This document shows, piece after piece, positions 15,926-24,920 of a stretch of DNA of 64,000 nt (its first letter is position 1; each line of letters opens with the position of its first letter). Source of the DNA: Nocardioides terrae. GTDB taxonomy: Bacteria > Actinomycetota > Actinomycetes > Propionibacteriales > Nocardioidaceae. Location: NCBI RefSeq assembly GCF_900112345.1, contig NZ_FOLB01000002.1, forward strand, positions 124,001 to 188,000, in the 5' to 3' direction. A program made the position numbers and the translations under genes. Below the pieces are notes generated by a model that was not told the DNA's origin, did no database searches, and worked only from the letters and a program-made list of their open reading frames with translations.

Positions 15926-16906
15926 TCAGAGCCGCGGCCGCACATGCATCCCGACCTCCGGATCCACGATGACCTCCTGGGCCGCCGGCATGCCGTCGAC
16001 GGTCAGGGTGGCGTCGAGCGGCACGTTGCGCTTCAGGACCGCGAGCGCGATGGGGCCGAGCTCGTAGTGCCGAGCGGAGGAGCCGACGAAGCCGACGCTC
16101 TTCCCGTTCTCGGGCTCACCGTGGATGACCGGTGACCCGGCAGCAGGCAGGCGGTTCTCGGAGCCGTCGAGGTGGAGCAGGGTGAGCCGGCGCGGCGGTC
16201 GACCGAGGGTGTGCACCCGGGCGACGGTCTCCTGACCGCGGTAGCAGCCCTTGTCGAGGTGGACGGCGGGCAGGAAGCCGACGGCGTCGGACTGGTCCGG
16301 CTGGGCCGGGAGCCAGCCGGCCTCGTTGGGAATGGTCCGGTGGTCGGTGTCGACGCCGAACCGCGGCTCGCCGCGAGCGATCCGCAGCGCCTCGAACGCC
16401 CACATCCCCGCGGGCGGCCCGGCCGCCTCTGCGAAGGTCGCGAGCTGGTCGCGGGGCACGAACAGATATCCGGACGGCCGCCACGCGACGACCAGGGAGC
16501 TCGAGAGGGAGACCGTGACGTCTGACCAGAACTTCATCTTCTCGAGGAACGCGGCGAGCGGCTCGCCGTACCCCGGCTCGGTCCAGGCCGTGAAGGCGGT
16601 GCCGTCGTCGACGCCGGCGAAGTGGTGCTCGATGTGGCCCTGCGGCGAGAGGATCAGCGCGGCCGTCCAGACGCCCGGCTCGAGGCCCTCGAAAGCCTGG
16701 GAGGTCAGCGAGTGCAGCCAGGTGAGCCGGTCCGGGCCCGAGACGACCACGACGTCGCGGTGGGAGAGGTCGACGAACCCCTCACCCGACTCGAGCAGCC
16801 GCTGCTCGTTGTTGAAGGAGCCGTAGTGCGCGGCGACGGCCGCGTCGACGCCGTCGCCGGCGACAGCGCCGGGCAGGCTCAGCAGCGGGCTAGTGGTCGT
16901 GGTCAT
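15926..16906 (-). CDS. ygfZ: YgfZ/GcvT-family folate-binding protein
   Basis: The 326-residue protein has the YgfZ signature KGCYRGQETVARVHTLG (about residues 215-232) with its single conserved Cys. The N-terminal part has the GcvT-like folate-binding fold (LSHRDVVVVSGPDRLTWLHSL). YgfZ helps iron-sulfur enzymes mature or recover and depends on tetrahydrofolate. The ATG at 16906 overlaps the end of the fur-type gene by 17 bp, so the two are cotranscribed in the order nitrobindin, fur, ygfZ. The mycobacterial homologue Rv0811c lies in the same neighbourhood. Coupling to a metal-responsive regulator fits an Fe-S maintenance role. Confidence 0.9.
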   Translation of the reverse strand: MTTTTSPLLSLPGAVAGDGVDAAVAAHYGSFNNEQRLLESGEGFVDLSHRDVVVVSGPDRLTWLHSLTSQAFEGLEPGVWTAALILSPQGHIEHHFAGVDDGTAFTAWTEPGYGEPLAAFLEKMKFWSDVTVSLSSSLVVAWRPSGYLFVPRDQLATFAEAAGPPAGMWAFEALRIARGEPRFGVDTDHRTIPNEAGWLPAQPDQSDAVGFLPAVHLDKGCYRGQETVARVHTLGRPPRRLTLLHLDGSENRLPAAGSPVIHGEPENGKSVGFVGSSARHYELGPIALAVLKRNVPLDATLTVDGMPAAQEVIVDPEVGMHVRPRL

Positions 16907-17381
16907 GGGCTTCCTCCGGACTCGGGCACTCGGGCACGTGCGCCCCGAAGATCGTCAGGTGCGCGACGTCGGCCTCGAAGCCGGCGTCCTCGCGCAGCCG
17001 CCCGACGAACTCGGCGGCCCTGTCTTCGTCAACCGAGATGACCTGCCCGCAATTCCGGCAGGACAGGTGGAAGTGGGCGGGGCCGGCGTGGACGGAGTGG
17101 TACGTCGGCGCGCGGTCGGACAGGTGGAGATGGCGGACCAGCCCGAGCTCCTCGAGGACCTCCAGCGTCCGGTAGACGGTGGAGATGTTGATGGCCGTCG
17201 ACTGCGTCGAGACCTCGGCGAAGATCTCGTCGGGGGTCGCGTGGTCGAGGCGCTCGACGGCCGCGAGGATCAGCTCGCGCTGGGGGGTGAGGCGGTAGCC
17301 CTGGGCCCGCAGCCGGCTGCGCCAGTCGCTGTCCTGCCCGGTGTCCTGCCCGGTGTCCTGCCCGGTGTCGTCGGCCGCCAT
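16890..17381 (-). CDS. Fur-family metalloregulator
   Basis: The 163-residue protein has a Fur winged helix (RLTPQRELILAAVERLDHATPDEIF, then INISTVYRTLEVLEELGLVRH) and a dimer/metal domain. The metal-site segment YHSVHAGPAHFHLSCRNCG keeps His residues and one CxxC. The usual second CxxC near the C-terminus is missing; the chain ends with a single Cys and HDHDH, so the structural zinc site must be rearranged. Residues 6-17 are GQDT repeats from a 12-bp tandem repeat. The start ATG at 17381 is 5 bp after the nitrobindin-like stop. Fur, Zur or peroxide-sensing type cannot be decided from this sequence. Confidence 0.88.
   Translation of the reverse strand: MAADDTGQDTGQDTGQDSDWRSRLRAQGYRLTPQRELILAAVERLDHATPDEIFAEVSTQSTAINISTVYRTLEVLEELGLVRHLHLSDRAPTYHSVHAGPAHFHLSCRNCGQVISVDEDRAAEFVGRLREDAGFEADVAHLTIFGAHVPECPSPEEAHDHDH
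17331..17366. repeat. 12-bp tandem repeat in the fur-type gene
   Basis: GTCCTGCCCGGT is present three times in a row at 17331-17342, 17343-17354 and 17355-17366. It encodes the repeated Gly-Gln-Asp-Thr near the protein's N-terminus and is likely to vary in copy number. Confidence 0.85.
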
Positions 17382-17386
17382 CGGAC

Positions 17387-17896
17387 TCACGCCCGCTGCA
17401 GGCGCGCCCACAGGTGCGGCTGGAGCGCCTGACCCATTGCGGTCATGTCGAAGGCGTAGAGCAGGTCGCCCTCGACGTTGCCGTAGAGACGCTTCCCGCC
17501 GGCGTACTCCTTGGCGGTCTCGGTGCGCGCGACCGCGTCGGTGACGATCTCGAGCTTGCCGCCGGCGGCCTGGCCGTACCAGATCTCGGCGAAGCCGGTG
17601 TTGTGCGCGAGGACGAGCTCGACCTTGGCCTCGCCCGGCTCCTCGCCCGGCTTGCAGCGCAGGAAGCCGGTCTCGAGCGCGGCGTTGCGGACCACCTCGC
17701 CGTTGTCGTCGACGATCCAGGAGCGGGCGAAGTAGTGGAAGAACGGCCGCCCGTCGTGGGTGAAGATCAGCTCCTGGCCGAACTGGAACCCGTCGATCGT
17801 CGGGTAGTCCCCGTGGCCGTTGCCGCGCCACGTCCCGAGCATCCAGGCGACGGGGCCGCAGTCGGGGTGCAGGTTGTCGGGGATCTCGAAGGCCAC
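17387..17896 (-). CDS. nitrobindin-like heme-binding beta-barrel (FABP-family) protein
   Basis: The 169-residue protein has the nitrobindin opening motif WMLGTWRGNGHGDYPTI (GxWxGxG) and a run of beta strands. A C-terminal His lies in ALQPHLWARLQ, the position of the heme-ligating His in this family. Such proteins bind ferric heme in a ten-strand barrel and can scavenge peroxynitrite. The GTG start at 17896 is preceded by TAGACT and 8 nt, a leaderless arrangement. It heads the operon with the Fur-family and YgfZ genes, so heme or iron, nitrosative stress and Fe-S upkeep are grouped together. Confidence 0.87.
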   Translation of the reverse strand: MAFEIPDNLHPDCGPVAWMLGTWRGNGHGDYPTIDGFQFGQELIFTHDGRPFFHYFARSWIVDDNGEVVRNAALETGFLRCKPGEEPGEAKVELVLAHNTGFAEIWYGQAAGGKLEIVTDAVARTETAKEYAGGKRLYGNVEGDLLYAFDMTAMGQALQPHLWARLQRA

Positions 17897-17904
17897 GGTC
17901 GGCG

Positions 17905-17930
17905 AGTCTAGTCGGCGCGCGGTCTAGGGT
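17905..17930. promoter_or_regulatory. back-to-back leaderless promoters for nitrobindin-like and DsrE genes
   Basis: TAGACT on the minus strand (17910-17905) is 8 nt before GTG 17896. TAGGGT on the plus strand (17925-17930) is 8 nt before GTG 17939. The whole divergent control region is only 42 bp. Confidence 0.6.
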
Positions 17931-17938
17931 CGGACGCC

Positions 17939-18295
17939 GTGAGGTCCCTCGTCGTGAAGTGCACCGCCGGCTCCGAGGAGCCCGAGCGCGCGAACCAGGC
18001 GTTCACCATCGCCGCGTCAGCGGCCGCCGCGGGCGCGTCGGTCAGCCTGTGGCTGACCGGAGAGGCTGCGTGGTTCGCCGTCCCCGGCCGGGCGTCCCTC
18101 GACCTCGAGCACGCGACACCTGTCGAGGACCTGCTCGCGCTGGTGCTCACCTCGGGCACGGTCACGGTCTGCAGCCAGTGCGCGCTGCGCCGCGGGCTCA
18201 CCGAGGACGACCTCGTCGACGGCGCGGTGATCAAGGGCGCCGCCGTCTTCGCCGAGGAGATCCTCGGCGAGGGTGTGCAGGCGATCGTCTACTGA
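17939..18295 (+). CDS. DsrE/DsrF-like family protein
   Basis: The 118-residue protein shows the DsrE-like alternation VVKCTAGSEEPERANQAFTI ... VSLWLTGEAAWFAVPG ... VTVCSQCALRRGL. Two Cys residues lie in VCSQC, near the place where DsrE family members carry sulfur on Cys. Related proteins take part in sulfur relay, but small actinobacterial members are uncharacterised. GTG 17939 is chosen because TAGGGT lies 8 nt upstream. It diverges from the nitrobindin-fur-ygfZ operon with a 42-bp gap, so joint regulation is possible. Confidence 0.78.
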   Translation: MRSLVVKCTAGSEEPERANQAFTIAASAAAAGASVSLWLTGEAAWFAVPGRASLDLEHATPVEDLLALVLTSGTVTVCSQCALRRGLTEDDLVDGAVIKGAAVFAEEILGEGVQAIVY

Positions 18296-18311
18296 GGCAC
18301 CCGCTGGTCGA

Positions 18312-18330
18312 GGCGCCGCTGGTCGGCGCC
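18312..18330 (+). terminator. short hairpin after the DsrE-like gene
   Basis: GGCGCCG (18312-18318) pairs with CGGCGCC (18324-18330) around CTGGT, and CCCCTTCCT follows. It starts 17 bp after the stop codon. Confidence 0.5.
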
Positions 18331-18389
18331 CCCTTCCTGCCCATGCCACCGTGACCGAACGGATAACTGAGCCGGACCGTCCCGGCCGA

Positions 18390-18395
18390 TAGGAT
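18390..18395 (+). promoter_or_regulatory. -10 box of the coiled-coil gene
   Basis: TAGGAT lies 9 nt before ATG 18405. The 5' leader would be 0-3 nt and there is no Shine-Dalgarno. Confidence 0.55.
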
Positions 18396-18404
18396 CAGCC
18401 GGAA

Positions 18405-21400
18405 ATGGACCAGCCCCAGAACCCGTCCGACCGCCGGTGGTTCCGGCGCTCGGGGAGCGACTCGAGCTCATCGACGCAGCAGCCCCCCGCCGACGCGAGC
18501 AACCCGCAGACACCGGACAGCCCGACGCCGGCTCGACCGGACCAGGCAGGCAGCGACCAGGCCGCCTCCACACAGGCGGCCGGGCGCTCGCTCGCCGACC
18601 TCGAGGCGCGCGCCCGCGACCAGGCCGCGGCCGCGGAGGCCGCAGCACGGCTTCGCGCGCTGGCCGAGCAGGCCGCCGCCGCCCAGGCCGCCGAGCGGCT
18701 CGCCGCCGAGGAGAGCGCAGCGGAGGCCCGGCGTACGGCCGAGGAGTCCGACCGCGCCGCCCACGAGCACGCGACCGCCGCAGCGGCCGCTCACGAGGCC
18801 CGGGTCACCGCCGAGACCGCCGTCGAGGAGGCCGCGCGTCGGCACGCGGAGGCCGAGGCCTCCGCGGAGGCCGCACAGGCCGCTCGCCGGGAGGCCGAGG
18901 AGCGCGCGGAGGCGCAGGCGGCGGCGACGGAGGAGGCGGTACGCCGGCACGCGGAGGCGGTCAAGCTGGCCGCCAGCCGTGAGGCCGACCTCAAGGCCCA
19001 GCTGGACGAGCTGACCGAGGCGCGGACCCGCGCCGAGGACGCCGCCCGCGCGCTCGCCGGAGTCGCAGCCGCCGGGGAGCAGGCCCGCAAGGAGGCCGAG
19101 GACGCGTCGGCCGAACGGGCCATCGAGGCCGCCGGTGCCCACCAGGCCCGCGAGCAGGCCGAGCAGGCGCTCGCCGCCGCTCACGCCGAGACCGAGCAGC
19201 GGCTGCGGACGCAGGCCGAGGAGGCCGCCGCCCACCTGCGCGAGCAGTCCGAGGCGGCCGCCGCCGCCCACCAGGCACGAGTCGCGGCCGAGGCCGCCGC
19301 CGCGGAACGGGCCGCCGAGGCCGCCGCCGCCCACGACGCCCGGGCCGCCGCCGAACAGGCGCAGTCCGAGGCCCGGCAGAGGGCCGACGAAGAGCTCGCC
19401 GCCGCCCGACGCGAGGCCGACGAGGCCGTCGCCGCCGCGCACGCGCACGCCAGGTCGCTGGTCGACACTGCTCGCCAGCAGACGGAGCAGTCGCTGGAGG
19501 CGGCAGCGCGGGAGGCGCGGACCACGGTCACCGCGGCGACCGCGGAGGCCGAGTCGGCCATCGGTGCGTCGAGGGCCCAGGCCGCCGCCGCCGTCGCCGC
19601 CGTGAAGGCGGATGCCGAGGCGGCCGTCGCCGCCGCGAAGGCCGAGGCCGAGCAGACCATGGCCGCCGCGCGGGACCACTCCGACCGCGCCCTCGCCGAG
19701 GCGCGGCGGATCGTGCAGGCAGCAGCCGCCAGCTCGTCGGCCGCGCACGCCGACGCCGACCGCAAGGTCACCGAGCACACCGAGATCCGCACCCACCTCG
19801 AGCAGCTCGCCGCCGAGCAGCTCGAGGCCGCCACCACCGCGCACGAGGCACGCCACGAGGCCGAGGCCGCGGCACGCGCGAAGGCGGAAGAGGCAGCGGC
19901 GGCGTACGACGCCCGGACCGCGGCCGAGCAGGTGCTCGCCACGACGCAGGCCGAGGTGGCGGAGCGGCTGCAGGCGCAGGAGGCGGACCACCGCGAGCGG
20001 CTGGACCAGCAGGCACAGGCGGCCGCGGCGGCCCACCAGGCGCGCGTCCAGGCCGAGGAGTCGGCGGCGTCGCTCGCCGCTGCTGCCGCGGTCGCCAACC
20101 AGGCCCGCAGCGAGGCCGAGGCCACCGCGGCCGCGACAGCGACCGAGCGCGAGCAGGCGGTGGCCCGAGCGACGGCGGAGCGCGAGGACGCGATGGCCGA
20201 GGCGCACCGCATCCGCGAGGAGGCGCTCGCCGCGTCGGCGGCCGCCCGCGAGGAGGCCGACCGGCTCGTCGCCGAGCACGCGGCGGCCCGCCAGGAGGCG
20301 GAGAGGCAGAGCTACAAGCAGGCCAACGCGGCCCACTCCGCCCACGAGCAGCGTGCGCACGCCGAGGCCGCGGCCCGGACGGCAGCCGAGGCGGCCAAGC
20401 TCGCCCATGCCCTGCGGGGCGAGGCCGAGACCGCTGCCCAGCAGCAGGCACTCGCGGCGCAGCAGTCCGCCGAAGCGGCACAGGCGGCGCTGAAGAAGGT
20501 GGAGGAGCAGGCCGAGATCGCCCGCGCGGCCCACGAGACCGCCGACCGCGCCCACCAGGGCCGCGCCGAGGCGCTCGCCGACGCCCAGGCCGCGGCCGCC
20601 AAGGTGATGGAGGCGCTCGACGCCCGGCTCGAGGCCGAGGAGGCCGCGATCCTGGCCCAGGCGGCCCGCGACGGCGCCGAGCAGGCGGCCAGGGCCCAGG
20701 CGGACAAGACCCGCGAGGTGCAGCGCGAGCTGGCCGAGGCCCACCAGCGCACGCAGGACGTCCTGGCCGAGCTCGAGGCGGCTCGTGCCGAGGCGGCCGA
20801 GGCCCACCGGCTGCGGGCGCAGGCCGAGGAGGTCGCGGCCCAGCGGGCCATCGACCGGCAGGCGGTCGAGTCCTCGATCCGGCACAACACCGAGCTGGTC
20901 GAGACCGCCCTGCAGGAGCGGCTCGCCGCCGAGCGCCGGCTCGCCGAGCTCGCGGCCGAGCTGGTCGCGTTGCGCGAGGGCGTGACCCGGGCGCTGCGGG
21001 AGAAGGGGTCCAAGCGCAGCGTCGCAGCGCTGCACGAAGCCGTCGCGGCCCCATCCTCGCTCGACGCCACGGAGGTCCGCGCGCTGGACGAGACGGGGTC
21101 GATCCCGGTCGTGTCCTCCGCCTTCGAGCCGCCCTCGGTTGGCGAGGAGGCCCCCCCGCCGGGTGCCGGCGAGACCCAGCGCGCCTGGCTCCGGGACGAG
21201 TGGGCCAAGGTCGACGAGGCGCGGCGAGCGGGTGACGCGGACGCGTCCGCCGAGTCCGAGAGCGAGCCGGCCGCGGGGCCGGCCCGCCAGGTCGACGTAC
21301 GCTCCTTCGCCGCGGCCGGGTCACCCGACGCCGTGACCGTGACCGACGATGGCGTCCTCGCGGTGGAGCGCGGCGGCCGGACGGAGTCGTTCGACCTCTA

Positions 21401-21569
21401 CGACCGGAACACCGACCTGAAGGTGGTCGGCCGCCCCGGTCAGCGTCGCTGGCGGGTCGAGCTGTCCCGCCCCGGCACCTCGGCGGTCGTCCTCGACGCC
21501 CGTCAGGTCGACGCCGACGCGCTCACCCGTGAGCTGCTCCGCTGGCGCCCGGAGGTCGGCCGCCGCTGA
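18405..21569 (+). CDS. 1054-residue alanine/glutamate-rich coiled-coil protein
   Basis: After a short Ser/Pro/Gln-rich N-terminus (1-60), residues about 65-880 are almost only Ala, Glu, Arg, Gln and His in unbroken heptads. Near-repeats of the type H(Q/E)ARxxAE recur exactly 21 residues apart (H289/H310, H480/Y501, H544/N565), that is three heptads, and a 35-residue repeat (RRHAEA) lies near the N-terminal end. A Ser/Pro/Gly linker then leads to a folded C-terminal domain (about 960-1054, ESFDLYDRNTDLKVVGRPGQRRWRVEL). There is no membrane helix or signal peptide, so the protein is probably a long cytoplasmic filament or scaffold. Streptomyces FilP and Scy are comparable in style, but I cannot show homology. 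Neighbours give no clear clue. Confidence 0.8.
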   Translation: MDQPQNPSDRRWFRRSGSDSSSSTQQPPADASNPQTPDSPTPARPDQAGSDQAASTQAAGRSLADLEARARDQAAAAEAAARLRALAEQAAAAQAAERLAAEESAAEARRTAEESDRAAHEHATAAAAAHEARVTAETAVEEAARRHAEAEASAEAAQAARREAEERAEAQAAATEEAVRRHAEAVKLAASREADLKAQLDELTEARTRAEDAARALAGVAAAGEQARKEAEDASAERAIEAAGAHQAREQAEQALAAAHAETEQRLRTQAEEAAAHLREQSEAAAAAHQARVAAEAAAAERAAEAAAAHDARAAAEQAQSEARQRADEELAAARREADEAVAAAHAHARSLVDTARQQTEQSLEAAAREARTTVTAATAEAESAIGASRAQAAAAVAAVKADAEAAVAAAKAEAEQTMAAARDHSDRALAEARRIVQAAAASSSAAHADADRKVTEHTEIRTHLEQLAAEQLEAATTAHEARHEAEAAARAKAEEAAAAYDARTAAEQVLATTQAEVAERLQAQEADHRERLDQQAQAAAAAHQARVQAEESAASLAAAAAVANQARSEAEATAAATATEREQAVARATAEREDAMAEAHRIREEALAASAAAREEADRLVAEHAAARQEAERQSYKQANAAHSAHEQRAHAEAAARTAAEAAKLAHALRGEAETAAQQQALAAQQSAEAAQAALKKVEEQAEIARAAHETADRAHQGRAEALADAQAAAAKVMEALDARLEAEEAAILAQAARDGAEQAARAQADKTREVQRELAEAHQRTQDVLAELEAARAEAAEAHRLRAQAEEVAAQRAIDRQAVESSIRHNTELVETALQERLAAERRLAELAAELVALREGVTRALREKGSKRSVAALHEAVAAPSSLDATEVRALDETGSIPVVSSAFEPPSVGEEAPPPGAGETQRAWLRDEWAKVDEARRAGDADASAESESEPAAGPARQVDVRSFAAAGSPDAVTVTDDGVLAVERGGRTESFDLYDRNTDLKVVGRPGQRRWRVELSRPGTSAVVLDARQVDADALTRELLRWRPEVGRR

Positions 21570-21586
21570 TCCGCGCCGGTCGGCCC

Positions 21587-22651
21587 TCAGGCGCCGAGAC
21601 CCTTCCTGAGCGCTACGGCGAGATCGGCCGCTGCGGCGCGCGAGGAGCGGGCGAGCAGGACGTTGAAGAAGCCGTGGATCTGGTCGGGGTAGCGCCAGGT
21701 CTCGACCTGGACGCCGGCCGCGGCCAGCTTGGCCGCGTACGCCTCGCCCTCGTCGCGCAGCGGGTCGAACCCTGCGGTGGCGACGAACGCCGGAGCGACC
21801 CTTGCGGGCACGTCCGCATGGAGTGGGGAGAGGCGGGGGTCGCGCGGGTCGGTGCCCGCCGGGACGTACGACGACCCGGCGAGGTCGATGAAGTCGGACG
21901 TGAGGAAGTAGCCGGTCCGGAAGCGGCGGCGGCTCCCGGTCTGCTCGTCGAACTGCGTCACGGGGTAGATGAGCAGCTGGAACGCGCACGCGTCGGTGAC
22001 CGCGAGCGCGACGCCGGTGGCCAGGTTGCCGCCAGCGGAGTCGCCACCGACGCCGATCCGGTCGGGGTCGGCGCCGACCGCGCCGGCGTTGTCGCGGACC
22101 CACTGGAAGACCTCGACGGCGTCCTCGTAGGCCGCCGGGAACGGCGCCTCGGGAGCGAGCCGGTAGTCGACCGCGAGCACGCGGACGCCGGACTCCTCGG
22201 CGAGGAAGCGCACGGCGGCGTCGTGGGAGTCGAGGTCGCCGTAGATGAACCCGCCGCCGTGGAAGAAGACCAACAGCGGCCCCGGCTCGACGGAGGCGCA
22301 GACGGCGGTCGGGGTGTAGAGCCGGACGTCATGACCGGCCGCCCGCAGCGTCTCCACCCTGCCGATCGGCTGCTCGCCGCCCGCCATCCGTGACTGGTGC
22401 ACCAGCACCGTGCGTCCCTTGTCGATCGGCAGCGACTCGATCGCCGGTCCGGCCACCTTCGCCAGTCTGAGCATCAGCTGGGTGTCGGTGGCCAGCGTCT
22501 GGCCGTCGACCACGACCGGCCTCCCGGCCAGTCGCCGCTGGACCGGCTCCGGGAGCACCAGCGCGGTGGCCAGAGCGACCCGCTCGGCGGAGCCGACCAG
22601 CGACGCGAGGGTCGAGCGGACGAGGGACGAGGGCGTGGACAGGAGGCTCAC
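21587..22651 (-). CDS. alpha/beta hydrolase, hormone-sensitive-lipase family
   Basis: With the start at GTG 22651 the protein has 354 residues. It has HGGG (131-134) forming the oxyanion hole, GDSAGG with nucleophile Ser205, Asp296 (FDPLRD) and His326 (QIHGF), which together make the full catalytic triad of HSL/class IV esterases. The N-terminal ~100 residues are a cap region. It should hydrolyse short or medium carboxyl esters; the substrate is unknown. The start is chosen because TAAGTT lies 8 nt upstream with no Shine-Dalgarno; an ATG at 22702 would overlap the ppk control region. Divergent from ppk. Confidence 0.85.
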   Translation of the reverse strand: MSLLSTPSSLVRSTLASLVGSAERVALATALVLPEPVQRRLAGRPVVVDGQTLATDTQLMLRLAKVAGPAIESLPIDKGRTVLVHQSRMAGGEQPIGRVETLRAAGHDVRLYTPTAVCASVEPGPLLVFFHGGGFIYGDLDSHDAAVRFLAEESGVRVLAVDYRLAPEAPFPAAYEDAVEVFQWVRDNAGAVGADPDRIGVGGDSAGGNLATGVALAVTDACAFQLLIYPVTQFDEQTGSRRRFRTGYFLTSDFIDLAGSSYVPAGTDPRDPRLSPLHADVPARVAPAFVATAGFDPLRDEGEAYAAKLAAAGVQVETWRYPDQIHGFFNVLLARSSRAAAADLAVALRKGLGA

Positions 22652-22659
22652 GGAGGTGA

Positions 22660-22665
22660 AACTTA
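22660..22665 (-). promoter_or_regulatory. -10 box of the HSL-family hydrolase
   Basis: TAAGTT on the minus strand is 8 nt before GTG 22651, consistent with a leaderless start. Confidence 0.45.
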
Positions 22666-22735
22666 CCGGTGGGTCACTTACGCCGGCCGGAGCGACCGTC
22701 ATCTGGAGTTCACCAGTCGGTGGGACACTCGGATC

Positions 22736-24886
22736 ATGACGCTGGAGCCCTTCACCGACAACGATCTCGGTGGAGTCGAGTCCTTCGACGTCGACCCGCC
22801 CTACCAGCCGGACCACGAGGCGCTGGCCGCGGTCGAGCAGTTCGAGGACCGGTTCCTCGACCGTGAGCTGTCCTGGCTGCACTTCAACCAGCGTGTGCTC
22901 GAGCTCGCCGAGGAACCGACCCTGCCGCTCCTCGAGCGGGCGCGGTTCCTGGCGATCTTCGCCTCCAACCTCGACGAGTTCTTCATGGTCCGGGTGGCCG
23001 GTCTGAAGCGGCGGATCGCCGCCGGGCTCGCCGTTCGCGCCGCCTCCGGGCTGATGCCGCGCGAGGTGCTCGAGCTGATCTGGCGCACGACGCGCGAGCT
23101 CTCCGAGCGGCACGCCGCTGTCTTCTCCGAGCAGGTCGTGCCCGGCCTGTGGAAGGAGGGCATCGAGCTGGTCCGGTGGGACGACCTGACCGCACCGGAG
23201 CAGAAGCAGTGCAAGAAGCTCTTCAAGGAGCGGGTCTTCCCGATCCTGACGCCGCTGGCCGTCGACCCGGCCCACCCGTTCCCCTACATCTCCGGGCTCA
23301 GCCTCAACCTGGCCGTCCTCATCCGCGACCCGCGGACCGGCAAGGAGCACTTCGCGCGGGTGAAGGTGCCGCCCAACCTCACCCGCTTCGTCTCGGTCGG
23401 CAACGACCGCTTCGTCCCGCTCGAGGACATCATCGGCGAGCACCTCAAGCGGCTCTTCCCGGGCATGGAGGTCCTGGAGGTGCACACCTTCCGGGTCACC
23501 CGCAACGAGGACGTCGAGGTCGAGGAGGACGACGCCGAGAACCTGCTCGCCGCGCTCGAGAAGGAGCTGCTCCGACGTCGCTTCGGCCCGCCGGTGCGGC
23601 TCGAGGTCGAGTCGTCGATCTCGGACTCGGTGCTCGACCTGCTCGTCTCCGAGCTGGGCGTCTCGTCGTCGGAGGTCTTCCGGCTCCCCGGCCCGCTCGA
23701 CCTGCGCGGCCTGCACGCGATCGCCGACATCGACCGGGAGGAGCTGAAGTTCGCCGCGTTCCTGCCGACGACCCACCACCGCCTCGCCGACGTCGAGTCC
23801 GCCGCGCCCGTCGACGTCTTCAAGGCCGCGCGGCGCCGCGACATCCTGCTGCACCACCCCTACGACTCGTTCGCCACCTCGGTGCAGCGCTTCCTCGAGC
23901 AGGCGGCGGCCGACCCGCACGTGCTGGCGATCAAGCAGACGCTCTACCGCACCTCCGGCGACTCCCCCATCATCGACGCCCTGATCGACGCCGCCGAGTC
24001 CGGCAAGCAGGTGCTCGTCCTGGTCGAGATCAAGGCTCGCTTCGACGAGTCGGCCAACATCCGCTGGGCGCGCAAGCTCGAGCAGGCCGGCTGCCACGTC
24101 GTCTACGGCCTCATCGGCCTCAAGACGCACTGCAAGCTCGCCATGGTCGTGCGCGACGAGGGCGCGTACGGCGGCGGTATCCGTCGCTACACCCACATCG
24201 GGACCGGCAACTACAACCCGAAGACGTCGCGGCTGTATGAGGACTACGGCCTGATCACCGCCGACGAGGCCATCGGCGAGGACGTCGCGCACCTGTTCAA
24301 CAACCTGTCCGGCTGGTCGCGCAACGCGTCCTACGAGCAGCTCCTCGTGGCACCGGCGACGGTCCGCGAGGGGATCGTCGAGCAGATCCACGCCGAGATC
24401 GCGCACCACCGCGCGGGCCGTCCCGCCCACATCCGGCTCAAGGCCAACTCGGTCGTCGACGAGGCGGTCATCGACGCGCTCTACCTCGCCTCGCAGGCCG
24501 GGGTCAGGGTCGACGTACTCGTCCGCGGCATCTGCTCCCTGCGCCCCGGCGTCCCCGGGCTGTCGGAGACGATCACCGTCCGGTCGATCCTCGGCCGGTT
24601 CCTGGAGCACTCACGGCTGTTCTGGTTCGCCAACGGCGGCGAACCGGTCGCGTGGCTCGGCTCGGCCGACCTGATGCACCGCAACCTCGACCGGCGCGTC
24701 GAGGTGCTCGTCCGGCTGCCGCTCGAGGACCACGTCACCGGGGTGGCCGACCTCTTCGACCTCGCCTTCGCGCCGAGCACGTCCGCGTGGCTGCTCGACG
24801 CCGACGGGGCCTGGATCCGCAACGACGGCACCGTCGACCTGCACGAGACGCTCATCGAGCGGCAGCGGCGCCGGCGGGCGGTCTAG
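22736..24886 (+). CDS. ppk1: polyphosphate kinase 1
   Basis: The 716-residue enzyme reversibly transfers the gamma phosphate of ATP to polyphosphate. It begins with the N domain ([21 protein letters not shown]) and the ...[20 protein letters not shown] segment. Its PLD-like catalytic halves carry His465 ([10 protein letters not shown], the residue autophosphorylated in this family) and His625 (LEHSRLFWF). [18 protein letters not shown] is also diagnostic. ATG 22736 gives the family length and the first conserved block. A single GTTCACC heptamer lies at 22708-22714, weakly suggesting PhoP control. It lies beside pit and pst genes, placing phosphate storage next to uptake. Confidence 0.95.
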   Translation: MTLEPFTDNDLGGVESFDVDPPYQPDHEALAAVEQFEDRFLDRELSWLHFNQRVLELAEEPTLPLLERARFLAIFASNLDEFFMVRVAGLKRRIAAGLAVRAASGLMPREVLELIWRTTRELSERHAAVFSEQVVPGLWKEGIELVRWDDLTAPEQKQCKKLFKERVFPILTPLAVDPAHPFPYISGLSLNLAVLIRDPRTGKEHFARVKVPPNLTRFVSVGNDRFVPLEDIIGEHLKRLFPGMEVLEVHTFRVTRNEDVEVEEDDAENLLAALEKELLRRRFGPPVRLEVESSISDSVLDLLVSELGVSSSEVFRLPGPLDLRGLHAIADIDREELKFAAFLPTTHHRLADVESAAPVDVFKAARRRDILLHHPYDSFATSVQRFLEQAAADPHVLAIKQTLYRTSGDSPIIDALIDAAESGKQVLVLVEIKARFDESANIRWARKLEQAGCHVVYGLIGLKTHCKLAMVVRDEGAYGGGIRRYTHIGTGNYNPKTSRLYEDYGLITADEAIGEDVAHLFNNLSGWSRNASYEQLLVAPATVREGIVEQIHAEIAHHRAGRPAHIRLKANSVVDEAVIDALYLASQAGVRVDVLVRGICSLRPGVPGLSETITVRSILGRFLEHSRLFWFANGGEPVAWLGSADLMHRNLDRRVEVLVRLPLEDHVTGVADLFDLAFAPSTSAWLLDADGAWIRNDGTVDLHETLIERQRRRRAV

Positions 24887-24920
24887 CGGCAGGCCGGACG
24901 GTCCAGGCGCCGGCCGGGCG

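Noticed and set aside
17331..17366. CRISPR-like array
   Set aside because: The repeats are contiguous 12-mers within a gene, with no spacers. No CRISPR array or cas gene was found anywhere in the window.
18468..21035. Long open frame (over 850 codons) antisense to the coiled-coil gene
   Set aside because: The sense gene is built from Ala/Glu codons with G/C third bases, which leaves the reverse strand free of stops. The translated product is a low-complexity Gly/Leu/Arg string with no domain.
22708..22714. PHO box at ppk1
   Set aside because: Only one GTTCACC heptamer is present; positions 11 bp on either side do not match, so a full site is not supported.
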